64,000 nucleotides of DNA from Acorus gramineus (lineage: Eukaryota; Streptophyta; Magnoliopsida; Acorales; Acoraceae). The notes beneath the pieces are model-generated. The model made no database searches and was not told where the DNA came from. It saw only the letters and a list, made by a program, of their open reading frames with translations. Each line of letters begins with the position of its first letter. Positions within the stretch are counted from its first letter, which is position 1. The position numbers and the translations under genes are program-made. Positions 33,527 to 43,915 of this stretch are shown here, in pieces. The DNA lies in assembly GCA_030737835.1 (NCBI GenBank), contig CM060856.1:2323682-2387681 (forward strand), in the 5' to 3' direction.

Positions 33527-34298
33527 TCTAGGGCGAATCAAAGCCAAGAAAACCAAGGTTTTTCGGTTTCAAATGGAAGAGAAGAAGAACAGAGGGAAAG
33601 AAAACCGTTTTGAAAACATGGGGAGAGAGTGGGTCCTTTTCAGTTATAAGGGACCCAGTCGGCCGACGGCTACCCGCAAGTAGCCGCCCCCCATCCGCCA
33701 GTTACATCCAACATACCGCCCCATCCCTGCTGGCTAAACAGAACTAGTCGCTCCCTGCCCTCTGCCAAAATAAACTTATTTCTATGTTTTCTAAACCAAA
33801 TAGCCATGTATTGGTTTATTTCCAAATTCTACTTGATCAAACACAACTTTCATTAAGTTTTTACCACATTTCCAATGCCATTCAGTTCGAATTTCTTCAG
33901 TTCTGGCTCTTTTCCATAAATTTTATCCTTTGGGTGATCCAATCCACCAAATCAAACACCTTTACTTGCTTTTTGTCAATGACATCCCCTTGATTTGCTG
34001 AGCTACCCAAGCACGGGTATGGTAGGCACAAGGAAACTGACGCCGGGCTGCTCCGTGCACGATGGCTAAGAACCCCGTTCGAGGGTTGGATCACTCGCTA
34101 CTTTACTTTTTCCACCTTCCACCTGGATCATCCTTTCGCTTGAAAATTCTATCCAAGACCTAGCCTCTGACAGTCTAAATCAACTCCCTAAATAGTACCA
34201 GTCTTGTTACCTAAACTTCTTGAAATAAGGGTCTCTTTTCTTATCATCGATCGAAGTCTTTCCGCTTCACACAAAGACTCCATCCAATGAGGGACAAT
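33527..34298 (+). other. Tat-type 3' internal region, no gene
   Basis: It carries GGCTACCCGCAAGTAGCCGCC-like motifs near 33668, then AT-rich sequence. It ends in GAGGGACAA just before the TAT-1 LTR at 34299, a possible degenerate polypurine tract. This suggests that the following LTR is a 3' LTR. No coding region is supported. Confidence 0.45.
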
Positions 34299-36672
34299 TG
34301 TAGATACCCTAATTTTGACTGTCCAAATAAAAGAAATTTACTTCAAGTAAAATTGGAAACAACCACATTTGGACATTCAATAGAAAACTTCCTTAGAAAA
34401 ACTAACCAGAAACCCTAGTCCACACTTAGAAGGTCTAAAGACCTGGACAGGGGTAGATATTGTAGAGTAGCCGCCCCATATTGGGCGGCTAGTTTCAACT
34501 AGCCGCCCCTTAAGCCGACCCCAAACCGCCTCCCTGGATGGGACATAAAGCAGCATTTAATGCTGATGATTGTGGCGGTTTGTTCCCTTTAGCCACCCCA
34601 TCTTGGCCGGTTCAACCTTAGTAATCGACCCAAGCCACCGCTTGTCAGAGATGGGACGTTTGGCAGGTCATGATGGGGCTGGCTACTTGAGAGTAACCGC
34701 CCCTCACCTGGATACTGTCAGAGAACAAAAGATCTAATGGGAAGTTAAATCAAGCACCTTATTATCCATTTTGATCTATTGTCCAGTGGACATTCCCTTG
34801 CCCCTTTTTTACTATAAATAGGGGATATCCAACTCATAATCCATATAAAAAGAGAAGGGAATTTTGCATTTATACCCCTGTTAAATATGGTATTTTGCGT
34901 TATACCCCCCTTAAAAGGCTAATTGCATCTATACCCCTGAAAAAATCTTTCGTGTTGCAATTGTGCCCCTCCGTCTGTCTCCGTTACCAAGGCTGAACCA
35001 ACCATAGTTACGAACCTAACTCTACCCCACGAAATGTCTCTTTTACCCCCATGGAATTTTGCATTTATACCCCTGTTAAATATGGTATTTTGCGTTATAC
35101 CCCCATTGAAAAGCTAATTGCCTCTATACCCCTAGAAACTTCTTTCGTGTTACAACTGTGCCCCTCCGTCTGTCTCCGTTACCAAGGCTGAACATATAAG
35201 TTATGTTGTTTTGTATTGCAGTTAGAATAGGACACTCATGTTGATCTAATTTTTAGGTATGGAGGGTTTTGGAAGATTGATAAAGGCTCAGGAAAAAGAA
35301 CATATAAGAGAACATATGTCTTGTTGTATTTTTCAATGCTTAAATATTTCACATATCATTGTGATCTTGTTTATTAAACAATAAAAATAAGTAGCTGAAT
35401 AGACAAATATACATAGATCTATTTTTTTTCTTGAAACATTTGTAATATCAACTTTAAAATCAAGACAGTTGTATAAATAGTTTATCTAAAAAGTATCAAA
35501 TTTCTACTTGGTTCTTCTATGCTTGGAGTGGATCATTGTTGAGTTCCATATGGTTCCCATTATGCTAACTAGAGATTCTATTGTTTTTTTATTTTTATTC
35601 GTGGAATCTCAACATTGAAATAAAATTTATGGCTTTTTACTTTTGTTCATCCTACAATCAATCGGTGTTTTTTTGTCTCCATGTGGTGCACCTGGTAATT
35701 GGTGCTTATTCTACATGTTGAGGATCATCTGACATGAAAATTTTGTCAATTAATATTTTTATATTTTTTTCACTGTGATAGTCAAGATGATTATGCCTTA
35801 TTTTCTAGTATGGTTATATGATTGAAATAGTATTTGTTGATATTTTCTGTTATGGAAAATAATATCTATCAATGAAACCCAAATAAACACTATCTATCTT
35901 AGTCTTTTGAATAATTGTAAGGTTTTCAACATGAAGAATTTAGCTAGATACCATACCATATTTAACTGGGGTATAAATGCAAAATTTCCAAAAAGGAATC
36001 AACCAAGAATCAATCCATACCCACACTCACAAATCAACCCACAAATACTTCACCACTTCAAAACCCTTGAGAGAGAAAGTGAGAGAGAAACCCATTTCCT
36101 ACACCAAATCACTCTCCAAATCCACTCTCCAAAACCCAGGTTAAACCTAGCTTAACCTTTGCCAACACCCAAAACCAAACCCTACCCAGGTTCTGCCCAG
36201 GTTAAACCAGGTCCCAGACAGCTACTTCTAACCAGTTGCCCCCTACTAGGCGGCTAAACCCGACTAGTCGGCCCTTCCCCTAGTCCCAACTCTCCTTTAG
36301 TCAAGTTCTCGAAGCATAAGAGGATCCCTGTCTTCACCTCTCTGTGCGGCATGCCCTTATCCTAGAGCGGAGACCCCACAAACTCCCCCACGAAGGCAAT
36401 CAAATCCAACACCCGACTTTTTTCCTGGTTTTTGAGAAAAGAAGGTGGCGATCACAACCACCCTTGAATCCTCTTGAGGACCTGTCGGCCACCTCAACCA
36501 GGAACGAAACCCCCCCTCCCCACCACCCTTCCGAGAGATGATCCGACCAAGCCTGCCAAGGTGCGCACCGGATCCGAACCTCCGAAGAACCACCACACAC
36601 GCTGACCCCAAAACTGGAAGGAAAGGGAGGAGGGCCTTTTCCGGATCCCCTCCCCAAATTCCGATATCGACA
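34299..36672 (+). mobile_element. TAT-1 copy c LTR, split by a TIR element
   Basis: Starts TGTAGATACCCTAATTTTGA and ends CGATATCGACA. Apart from the insertion at 34857-35989 it follows the LTR at 832-2076 throughout, about 1.24 kb net. The primer-binding-like TGGCGATCAC seen after copies a and b is absent here, which fits a 3' LTR. Confidence 0.8.
34857..35989 (+). mobile_element. Non-autonomous DNA transposon with 34-bp inverted repeats (1.13 kb)
   Basis: The left end GGGAATTTTGCATTTATACC (34857 onward) and the right end, read in reverse (GGAAATTTTGCATTTATACC), are inverted repeats extending through GTTAAATATGG. The LTR around it is continuous if the element is removed. Flanks AAAAAGAGAA (34847-34856) and AAAAAGGAA (35990-35998) suggest a 9-10 bp target duplication, which would fit a Mutator-like MITE. 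The body is AT-rich with no transposase frame. A 141-bp stretch at the left end (34858-34998) is repeated at 35053-35193. Confidence 0.8.
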
Positions 36673-37010
36673 CCGGGCATCCCCTGTGGGGAGCGATCTG
36701 CCTTCTAGTGCTGTCTGTGTGGCTGCCGTCGAGCTTCCTGTGCCTTCCAACGAAGAGGGATGCCCACCAAGTCCCCCAGTTATTCGAGTACCAGAGACGG
36801 TGGAGGTTCCCTCTTCTCCGGAAGTTGAGTCGATTGAGGGTCTCATCTCCAATATTCCAGTAGTTGCCTCTAGAGCTTTAGTTGGAGCAGCTACTGTTGA
36901 GCCCTCCCTCACCGAGGAGGTAGCGGCCATGGCTCTTTTAGTTTCCTCACCTGAGGTTACTCTAGTTGCAACGGTAGGCTCGGTGTCTGAGGTTACTGTG
37001 GCCATTCGAC
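36673..37010 (+). pseudogene. Short Val/Pro/Ser-rich ORF fragment next to the TAT-1 LTR
   Basis: The open frame from 36686 encodes VAAVELPVPSNEEGCPPSPP and later SNIPVVASRALVGAATVEPS. Its composition and the SNIP-VAS stretch resemble the frame interrupted at 23215/33083. At about 37010 the sequence changes to the reversed TAT-2 element. It may be an accessory ORF fragment of a Tat element. Confidence 0.3.
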
Positions 37011-37865
37011 GTTGCTTCTGTCGAACTGGAGGGATGGTGGCGAGATGAACAGCCGATGGCTTGCCACCTCGGGGTCGATCCCCGGCATGTCTTGAGGCTT
37101 CCACGTGAAGATGAGTATTGCTTTTCTCTCTTCTACGGAGAGTAAACTCCCAACGAGAAATTATTTCAAGGGGTCAAGGGGATCTATCGGAACCTGTTCG
37201 AGGTCTTCAAGAACCCTATCTTCGGGATCAGGCCGGTGCTCATCGGCCTTGAATCGGTCCTGAAGTAATTGCTACCTTTTTGGATGAATTTTCCCATCCT
37301 CAGGCTACTCCTCGAACTCGGGTAGGGCCGATTTCCCTGCCATCGCCTCCATGTAGCACCGTTTCATGGCAACTTGGTCTCCTCGAATTTCCATTATCCC
37401 CTCGGTTGTGGGGAAACGGAGCCATTGATGGTAAGTGGATGGAATCGCCCTCATCGCCGCCAGCCAGGTGCGTCCGATGATTGCGTTGTACGAAGACTGG
37501 AGGTCCATGATAGTGAACTCCATCATAGCAGTCTGATTCCCTGCTTGAACTGGTAGTGTAATTCGTCCGGTAGGGACGACTCATGCTCCGTTGAACGCAA
37601 CCAGTGGATCCTTTGTTGGAGTGAGATTGGCGGCTATTAACCCCATCCGAAGAAAGGGTTTTATGAAGAGGATGTCAGCCGAGCTTCTTGTATCAACAAG
37701 AATCCTCTTAACGTCGAAATTAGAGATACGCAGAGTGATTACTAGCGCATCCGAGTGCGGGGCCTGGACTACTTCCAGGTCGGCATCAAAGAAAGTGATG
37801 GCTCCTTCATCACCATTTCTTGGCCTCCTCATGACCAGTTTTGGCTCCTGGTCGATCTGCATCAT
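37010..37865 (-). pseudogene. pol: TAT-2 protease and start of reverse transcriptase
   Basis: On the minus strand, 37865-37581 encodes a retropepsin-like region with ILVDTRSSADILF. The plant Ty3 hallmark is D-T/N-G-S-S, so the glycine has become arginine. The region 37526-37305 gives SSYNAIIGRTWLAAMRAIPS and EIRGDQ, the usual end of Tat protease. Near 37100-37010 HEDMPGIDPEVASHRLFI-like residues in mixed frames and VRQKQRRMA mark the start of reverse transcriptase. The element stops there against another retroelement fragment, so the rest of pol is missing. Frameshifts confirm it is inactive. Confidence 0.8.
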
Positions 37866-39549
37866 TTAGAAGGAGACCTGCATCTTCCTCGAATCGGGTG
37901 CTTTTTGGTGTGACGAAGTGTGGTACGCCTCCAAAAATGACGTCAATAACCCCCGCCGAAGTCTTAGGGTCAATATTCATCACATGCTGCTCACCGGGAG
38001 CTAGGGTCTTCTCGATAGGAACATATTCCTTCAAGCGCCCCCTTTGGACCTGGTTCTCCAAGAATCCCCAGAGGATACGGCATTGGTCGGTAATATGTCC
38101 CACGCTCTTGTGGTAGTCACAGCAGAGAGTTTGATCCCGCTTTGACTCGTCACTCCTCATAGGTGCAGGCCATCGGAACCACTGCTCCCCCTGGATTTTG
38201 GACAAGATCTGCGACGGAGGGATCTTGAAGAGTATCCCTCGTCCTTCTCGCACCTCGTTTGTTGAGGCACCAGGCTTCTTGCCCTTCTCGCCCCGCTGGT
38301 CCTTCTGACGCGGCTCCTGTGGGCGTTTTATTGCTGGTGATGAGGTGGCGGCCGTTGGCAACTACCGGGGCGCAGCCACTGCCTGCTTAAGAATCCTGGA
38401 TTCTTCTTCCACCTTGGCGTACTTTTCACCACGCCCCATCAAATCACGTAAGTTGGACGGATTGCGCTTGATAAGCGACTCCTTGAGGCCGTTTCTAGAT
38501 GGCAAGCCATTCTGGAAAGCCATTATTGCAGCCTCCTCATTGCAGTCTTCTACTTCAAACTTCAGGACACGGAAGCGATCAACAAACTGCCGAATCATTT
38601 CCCTTGACTACATTTGGATCTTCATGAGATCGCCGAGATCCTTCTTCCTCCGTCGACTACAGATGAAGTGCTCGACAAACATAGTGCCGAGCTCCTCGAA
38701 AGTTCTAATTGTTGCAGGTGGAAGGAGATGGAACCAAGCCAGCACAGCCCCTTCCAGGTTGGAGGAGAAGAGGCGGCACATAAGCCCATCATAGAGCTCA
38801 TACAATGCCATCGAATGTTGGAACGCCAAGATATGATCGTAGGGATCCGTCGTACCATTGTATAGCTCGAATTTGGGTTGAAAAAACTTCCGGGGAAGTC
38901 ATTCTCTGAGAATCTTTGCGCAAAACGAGGAGGCGAATCCCCGTATTGCATGCTCCACCATCTCGTGATTCGGAACGCGCCGTACCTCAGAGCGCAAGGT
39001 GTAACGAGGCTGTACGACTGCTCCCCCGGTTTGCTGGCGGGGTGGAGAGTTATACTGATGTCCTTCCGATACTTCGTGTAAGGCCGATCGCCCTTGGTGC
39101 GTTTGCCTCCGAGAGGTCTCTCGCCGGGCGGAGCGTTCTCCATGAGGTGAGCGCCCGCACCTCTGTTCTTCATGAGGCCGTCGACCCGCTTGAGGAGTGC
39201 GTGAACGCCGACGAGATCGCTGCCTTTGATTGGAGGAAGAGGTACTTCCCTTCGAACCTTCAGCATTGACGGTCAGGGGGTTGGGCAATATAGGAGGTGG
39301 TGGCTAATTTTTTGCCTGGACTGGCTGTTGTCAATGCATGTTCGTATAGAACTGTTGCATCGAGGCTTCGATCATCTGCTGCATTGATCCCTGCAGACGG
39401 GTAAATAGAGTTTCTTCCGTGGACTCCATTACCCGCATGAGTTCCTGGACTTGACTAACCATGGTTTTTGGTGAGCCGTCAGCAACATCGGATGGGAGAA
39501 CGTTGCGTTTCTGTCATCCTCCTACATTGGTGTCACTAGGATCTGACAT
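37866..39549 (-). pseudogene. gag: TAT-2 gag, decayed
   Basis: The ATG at 39549 (minus) reads MSDPSDTNVGG and then meets a stop. A charged Ser/Arg/Gln-rich part follows (about 39288-38899). The gag core is at about 38890-38362: a KFELYNGTTDPYDH-type start, GLMCRLFSSNLEGAVLAWF, then FVDRFRVLKFEVEDCNEEAA and SLIKRNPSNLRDLMGRGEKY. The zinc-knuckle-like CDYHKSVGHITDQC is at about 38130, followed by FGGVPHFV before protease. This order is typical of Tat-lineage Ty3 elements. At least three stops or frameshifts break it. Confidence 0.85.
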
Positions 39550-39574
39550 TGCGGACACTGGCTTTTTGTTTCAG

Positions 39575-39593
39575 TATCTCACAAACGGCGCCA
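39575..39593 (-). other. Primer binding site of TAT-2
   Basis: On the minus strand TGGCGCCGTTTGTGAGATA lies 3 bases after the LTR end. TGGCGCCGT is the well-known site of Tat/Athila-type elements, pairing with tRNA-Asp in related plant elements. Confidence 0.8.
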
Positions 39594-39596
39594 AAC

Positions 39597-40364
39597 TGAG
39601 GTGGATATTTTCCCCCTTCAATTAAATTTGTAAATCTCTGAGAAAAAATGAACTTGGGATATATGAATTTTTTCGCTCAATGACTTCATAGAAAATGACA
39701 CACTATGCTTGACTCAATGAATGACTGTACTTGACTGTCTGACTGGGCCTGTAGAGTGCTTAGCACGCGAGCACTTTATAGGCTGCCTACGTAACCCTTG
39801 GGGATAAAGTCACACATAGTTCCTTTTTTACCCTTGTAACCGCCCTGCCACTATGTGTTTAGTGGGCTTTTTTCCAGGGAAACTCCCCCAGCATTTATGC
39901 TCCACGTCGATCCTTGACTACCCACGTTTTGCTGGTAGTCGGCCTTAAATGCCACCTAGGCAATTACAGGCGTTAGTGGTCTTCTGACCGTTTTTTCATT
40001 CTGCTTGCGGACTCTTGATATGCTCGCCCGTAAGGAGTAAGATCGACCGACCAGACCTCGTGTCTGGTCGTGCCTTAGACTACTCGCTTTTGATGAGTAA
40101 AGTCGACCGATCAGACCTCGTGTCTGGTCGTGCCTTAGACTGCTCATTTTGTGAGGTGCCCGACTGTCCGACTAAACCCTAGATCTTGTCATGTTAGCAC
40201 ATTCAGGAGAGTCATCATGACTAAGGATTTGAACTCAGATTTGCGAGAGTCATCATCTAGTCATCATGACTGTCCGACTATCCCACGGTAGGCCCACATC
40301 CATCCTGGTGTGCCATGTCATCCCTGATATGACATGTGTCATGGTAAGGATTTTTACCTCCACA
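39597..40364 (-). mobile_element. TAT-2 5' LTR, reversed (about 768 bp)
   Basis: On the minus strand it starts TGTGGAGGTAAAAATCC (40364) and ends ATCCACCTCA (39597), next to the primer binding site. It carries two exact-length 60-bp tandem units (40021-40080 and 40081-40140), each with CAGACCTCGTGTCTGGTCG. The outer boundary lacks a target-duplication check because the 3' half of the element is gone. Confidence 0.65.
40021..40140 (-). repeat. 60-bp tandem duplication in the TAT-2 LTR
   Basis: Two 60-bp units with a perfectly kept 3' half containing an inverted CAGAC...GTCTG stem. They could be a duplicated promoter or enhancer block; that is inference. Confidence 0.8.
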
Positions 40365-40671
40365 CTTTAGTATGAGTCTTCATATCACTATTTTGATTTG
40401 TTAAAATTCTCATTCTTCCCTTTGTCCCTTTTATCTTTATTGTTTATTAACATTTATATCTTAATTTTAATGTAAATAACAAAATTATCTTAATTTTATA
40501 TTTACATATATAAAAAATGCTATATATGTAGCAAGTGGAGTTGTATCTAATCCAGTTATCTGACCTGATGGGATAAGACATCTATGTATTGTCAGCTCTC
40601 ATAGCTTTGGATGTTTGTCATTCCTTTATGCAAAAAAATCCAATGCTGGTGGGATAAGACTATTGAACAAT
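40365..40671. other. AT-rich remnant, no gene
   Basis: AT-rich DNA between the TAT-2 LTR and the TRIM. No coding or repeat structure seen beyond a GGATAAGAC repeated near 40570 and 40650. Confidence 0.4.
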
Positions 40672-41195
40672 TGTGACGCCCGGCCCGTTGAAGGGGAGGC
40701 CCAACAGTCCCAAGAGCCCCATGAACTGGGTGAGGGTAAGGGTTTGGTGCTTAGTCCCACATCGCCTAATGGGAGGAGATAGTCTCTGCTTATGTATAAG
40801 CACAGCTCTTACACACCAAGACGCGTTTTAAAACAGTGAGCCCATTTAGGGGCAAAGCAGATAATTTCTTGCTGTGTAAGCCTGGGGCGTTACAATTGGT
40901 ATCAGAGCCTGTCCATTTCGCGATGGTGGGTGCGGCCCCACACGAGGACGTGTGGCCCATTAGGGGGGTGATTGTGACACCCGGCCCGTTGAGGGGGAGG
41001 CCCAACAGTCCCAAGAGGCCCATGGATTGGGTGAGGGTAAGGGTTTGGTGCTTAGTCCCACATCGCCTAATGGGAGGAGATAGTATGTGCTTATGTGTGA
41101 GCACAACTCTTACACACCAAGACGCGTTTTAAAATCGTGAGCCCATTTAGGGGCAAAGCGGACAATTTCTTGCTGTGTAAGCCTAGGGCATTACA
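40672..41195 (+). mobile_element. TRIM element (524 bp)
   Basis: Two 223-bp LTRs (40672-40894 and 40973-41195) start TGTGACGCCC/TGTGACACCC and end GGCGTTACA/GGCATTACA. A 78-bp interior holds TGGTATCAGAGCC (40897-40909, initiator tRNA-Met type) and a G-rich tract before the second LTR. It has no coding capacity, as expected of terminal-repeat retrotransposons in miniature. Flanks ACAAT and GACTG do not match, so there is no target duplication and an end may have been rearranged. Confidence 0.9.
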
Positions 41196-42083
41196 GACTG
41201 TGTGTTATATATCTGTCACTTTTAGCCTTCTGGTCACCTTTGGGACATTTCTAGTAGTTTTTCAACTTTTTCTTTTTTCGATCGGAACCGCTAAAATTTT
41301 GGACTTTTAGCTGTCATCATGAGCTTGAGAACTATGATTGAAAATCTAACTGCACATTATGTGTCCTGGTGCTATTTCAAACCACTCACGAAAATTTCAT
41401 CGAATTCCGGTAACGTTTCAGAATTTGGCAGTTCCGAATCGTAATCGGGTTTTGACCGAGTGGGAATGTCAAAGGGGGACTTGACCAAGTCAAAGAGGAC
41501 TTTGACCAAGTCAAGTTTGACCATTGACTTGGTCAAATGGTTTTTTTTTTTTGTGTGGTTCGGTTGACTCAAAGTCAAGCAACCAAAAACCCTAAGTGTG
41601 TGAGTGTGTGTGTGTGAATGTGTGTGCCCTAAAGTGGGCGTCCCCTTCTTCCCTTCTCTTCTCTTCTTCATCTCTCTCACACACAAAAAGATCCATCTCT
41701 CCCTCTTGTTATTTTCCCCCATTAGAGGTAGTAGAAGGAGAAAGAAAAGGAAACCCTAGAAGGGGAAAAGATAGGTAAGGTTGTGATCTATCTTTCTATG
41801 GTCTTTGTTTTGTTTTCCCCTTTGTTTACCTCCCTCTCATGGCTTCCCCTCCCCCTGTTTCAGCAATATTTAGGGCTGAGAGTGGCTGAGGAGGAGGTGG
41901 TCTTGGTGGTGGCGATTTGGTGCGCGAAGGGCACCCGAGCTTCCTCCCTTGTTCTTCCTCTCTTTGGGTAAGTCTTCCTCCTCCCTTAGCTTGCTTAGAT
42001 GCTTGTTTAGGGTGTGTATTTGGGTATGCATGCTATGCATGAGTGTTAGGGGATGAGGGTGGGCTGAGGAGGGGTGGAAGGGG

Positions 42084-42395
42084 CTCGGGCGCGCACGCGT
42101 CTGCGCACGCAGACAGGCACTGGCGCGCGCAGACGCGCGCGCTGGTGGGCGCACGCGCGTGCGCGCAGGGTGCTGCGCGGCGGGCGCGCGCAAGCGTGCG
42201 CGCGCGCGCGGCAGCGCGTCTGGGCGCGCGGGCAGGGGCGCGGCAGTGCGCCAGGGGCGCGTGCGGGCGTGCGCATTCGTGCGTGCGCGTGCGGGGGGCC
42301 ATGCGTATGGCTGCCCGAGGGTTCAGGAGGGTGTCGGGGCACTCGGACTCGCGTGCGTACGCGCGTGCTCGCATGCGTGCGGGTCCGTATGCATG
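42084..42395 (+). repeat. GC-rich alternating block, CHR-C LTR at 41203
   Basis: About 310 bp of GCGCG/GTGCG-type sequence between donor 41968 and microexon 42480; the shortest block in the window. Confidence 0.8.
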
Positions 42396-42479
42396 CTTGT
42401 CCGAGTGTTGGGTATTTCTAGTAAATTTCTTATGTATTTGTGTAGTTTACTCACCATATTGAATGCCCATGTCTTGCAG

Positions 42480-42515
42480 ATCTTGACGGACGGTCACGCA
42501 ACGACCCGGGTTTCG
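42480..42515 (+). other. Candidate 36-bp microexon, CHR-C LTR at 41203
   Basis: Bounded by GTCTTGCAG and GTGAGTGG. It shares ATCTTGACGGACGGTC with the copy at 16934. Confidence 0.5.
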
Positions 42516-43730
42516 GTGAGTGGGACAATCCAACCCAGTAGGGAGGCGTTCGATGCACGTAGGCGTGCATTGCCCTCCCCTGGGGCACCATAATTGTGTA
42601 TTAACTTGTAATAAATATAAAACTATGCATGCATGATTAATATGATGTATCCATGCCACCTTAGACTTGTATGCTAGGGATATGCACCCATACATCACGT
42701 ATAGAGGCCTATGCATGCCTAGACACCATGCCCCGAACTATGTATGTTTCCCATCTAGTTTAATCTAATTAAATAAAAATGAGAGCATATAGTTATAAGC
42801 ATGCCTTAGAGAATATTATAACCTTGTTGTTATAATATATGTCTCCCCGCATCTGAGTTATGCGCCCTGGAGGAATTCTTGAGAATTCATGACATTATTA
42901 GCGTTACAAATCGGTGTCGACGGATCCAAGAGGATCGTATCCGTGTGAGTAGGCTGTCTTCTCCTTTTGGTTGGATCCGATGTAGGGACTCCCCGGCGTT
43001 GGCTGACCTGATAGAGGGCTCCTGTCCGTAGGTACCTCCGATGCGTCGGACAGTACTGATAGTGGGAGTATACCAGGTGGAGGCTACGGAGTGTGGGAGA
43101 GGCTACCGGGTGGACCAGGGGTGGAGAGCGGTCTAGTATGCCCCAAGAGGCCCATGTCACCCCTAGTAAAGGGTGAGGGTGAGGGGGGAGGTGGGTTGGC
43201 GATAAAACGACCCACTAGAATGTGTAGGTGTTCCCGTTTTAGGGACTATAAATTATTTAAGCTTAATATGAATTGTGATGCATGAATTGTGCTATTCACT
43301 GAGCGTGTGGCTCACCCCTCGCATATTCTTTTCCCTCCAGTTATATCTAAGTCGGATCTGAAGGAGGAGCTCCCCGAGGCACCACACAATAGCGGAGCAG
43401 CGTCACGTTCTGCGAGAGAGAGAGGCCATCAGCATCCCCTTTTTTATTGTATGTATTGTTATCCGTGCTTGGGCACATACTTGTATTTGGATGTCATTGT
43501 GTATATTGGCTCTCACAGGACAGTTGATTATGTATCGGGTCTGTAATATGTCTTTGAATTACAGACTCAGTCGTTTAAGCTTCCGCTATTTGTATATATT
43601 ATGTCAGCTACCTTATTGTCTGTGTTGTCATTTTCGATGTTGTTTAGAGTATTTTATTGATCTCTTGTATAGACTGCTGATATTATATATATTTGCCACG
43701 TATCGGGGACGGCCGCCCTGGGGCGTGACA

Positions 43731-43793
43731 CTGTGCAACCAAATCGGTCAGGGTTTGAAGATCCTGACGTAAGGCGTTGTTATATCCCGCCAT
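43731..43793 (-). pseudogene. gag: GY-J gag start
   Basis: The minus-strand ATG at 43793 opens MAGYNNALRQDLQTLTDLVA, which looks like a Ty3 gag start, 107 bases after the primer binding site. The frame is cut at 43731 by the CHR-C solo LTR. Beyond that LTR only a few bases remain before the TRIM, so the rest of GY-J is missing. Confidence 0.5.
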
Positions 43794-43899
43794 CTTCTGT
43801 TTCTCCTATTATGAAGCAACGCACAGTTAGAACGTGTCCTATATGCATGCAAGCTTATGTCTTCTATTCCTATTCCCTAGCCCTAACAGGAAAAACCTA

Positions 43900-43912
43900 G
43901 GCTCTGATACCA
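43900..43912 (-). other. Primer binding site of GY-J
   Basis: On the minus strand TGGTATCAGAGCC lies 3 bases after the LTR end (initiator tRNA-Met type). Confidence 0.85.
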
Positions 43913-43915
43913 CTT

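Larger units (their letters stand above)
41203..43730 (+). mobile_element. CHR-C-type solo LTR, forward (2528 bp)
   Basis: Starts TGTTATATATCTGTCAC and ends GGGGCGTGACA. CTGTG occurs at 41198-41202 and 43731-43735, a perfect target duplication. It is shorter and more diverged than the other CHR-C copies, and its first part also resembles the CHR-B LTR. It keeps donor/acceptor pair 41775/41863, donor 41968, GC block (about 42084-42395), microexon 42480-42515 and acceptor ending 43340. It sits in the gag start region of GY-J. Confidence 0.93.

Noticed and set aside
36344..36541. Short frames at the TAT-1 LTR 3' end (also 1724-2089 and 21626-21971)
   Set aside because: The frames cross the LTR end and primer-site region in different phases between copies, with no shared protein.
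43900..43912. tRNA-Met-like sequence TGGTATCAGAGCC at this and other sites
   Set aside because: Only the 13-18 bases complementary to a tRNA 3' end are present, next to LTR ends. They are primer binding sites, not tRNA genes. No tRNA or rRNA gene was found in the window.
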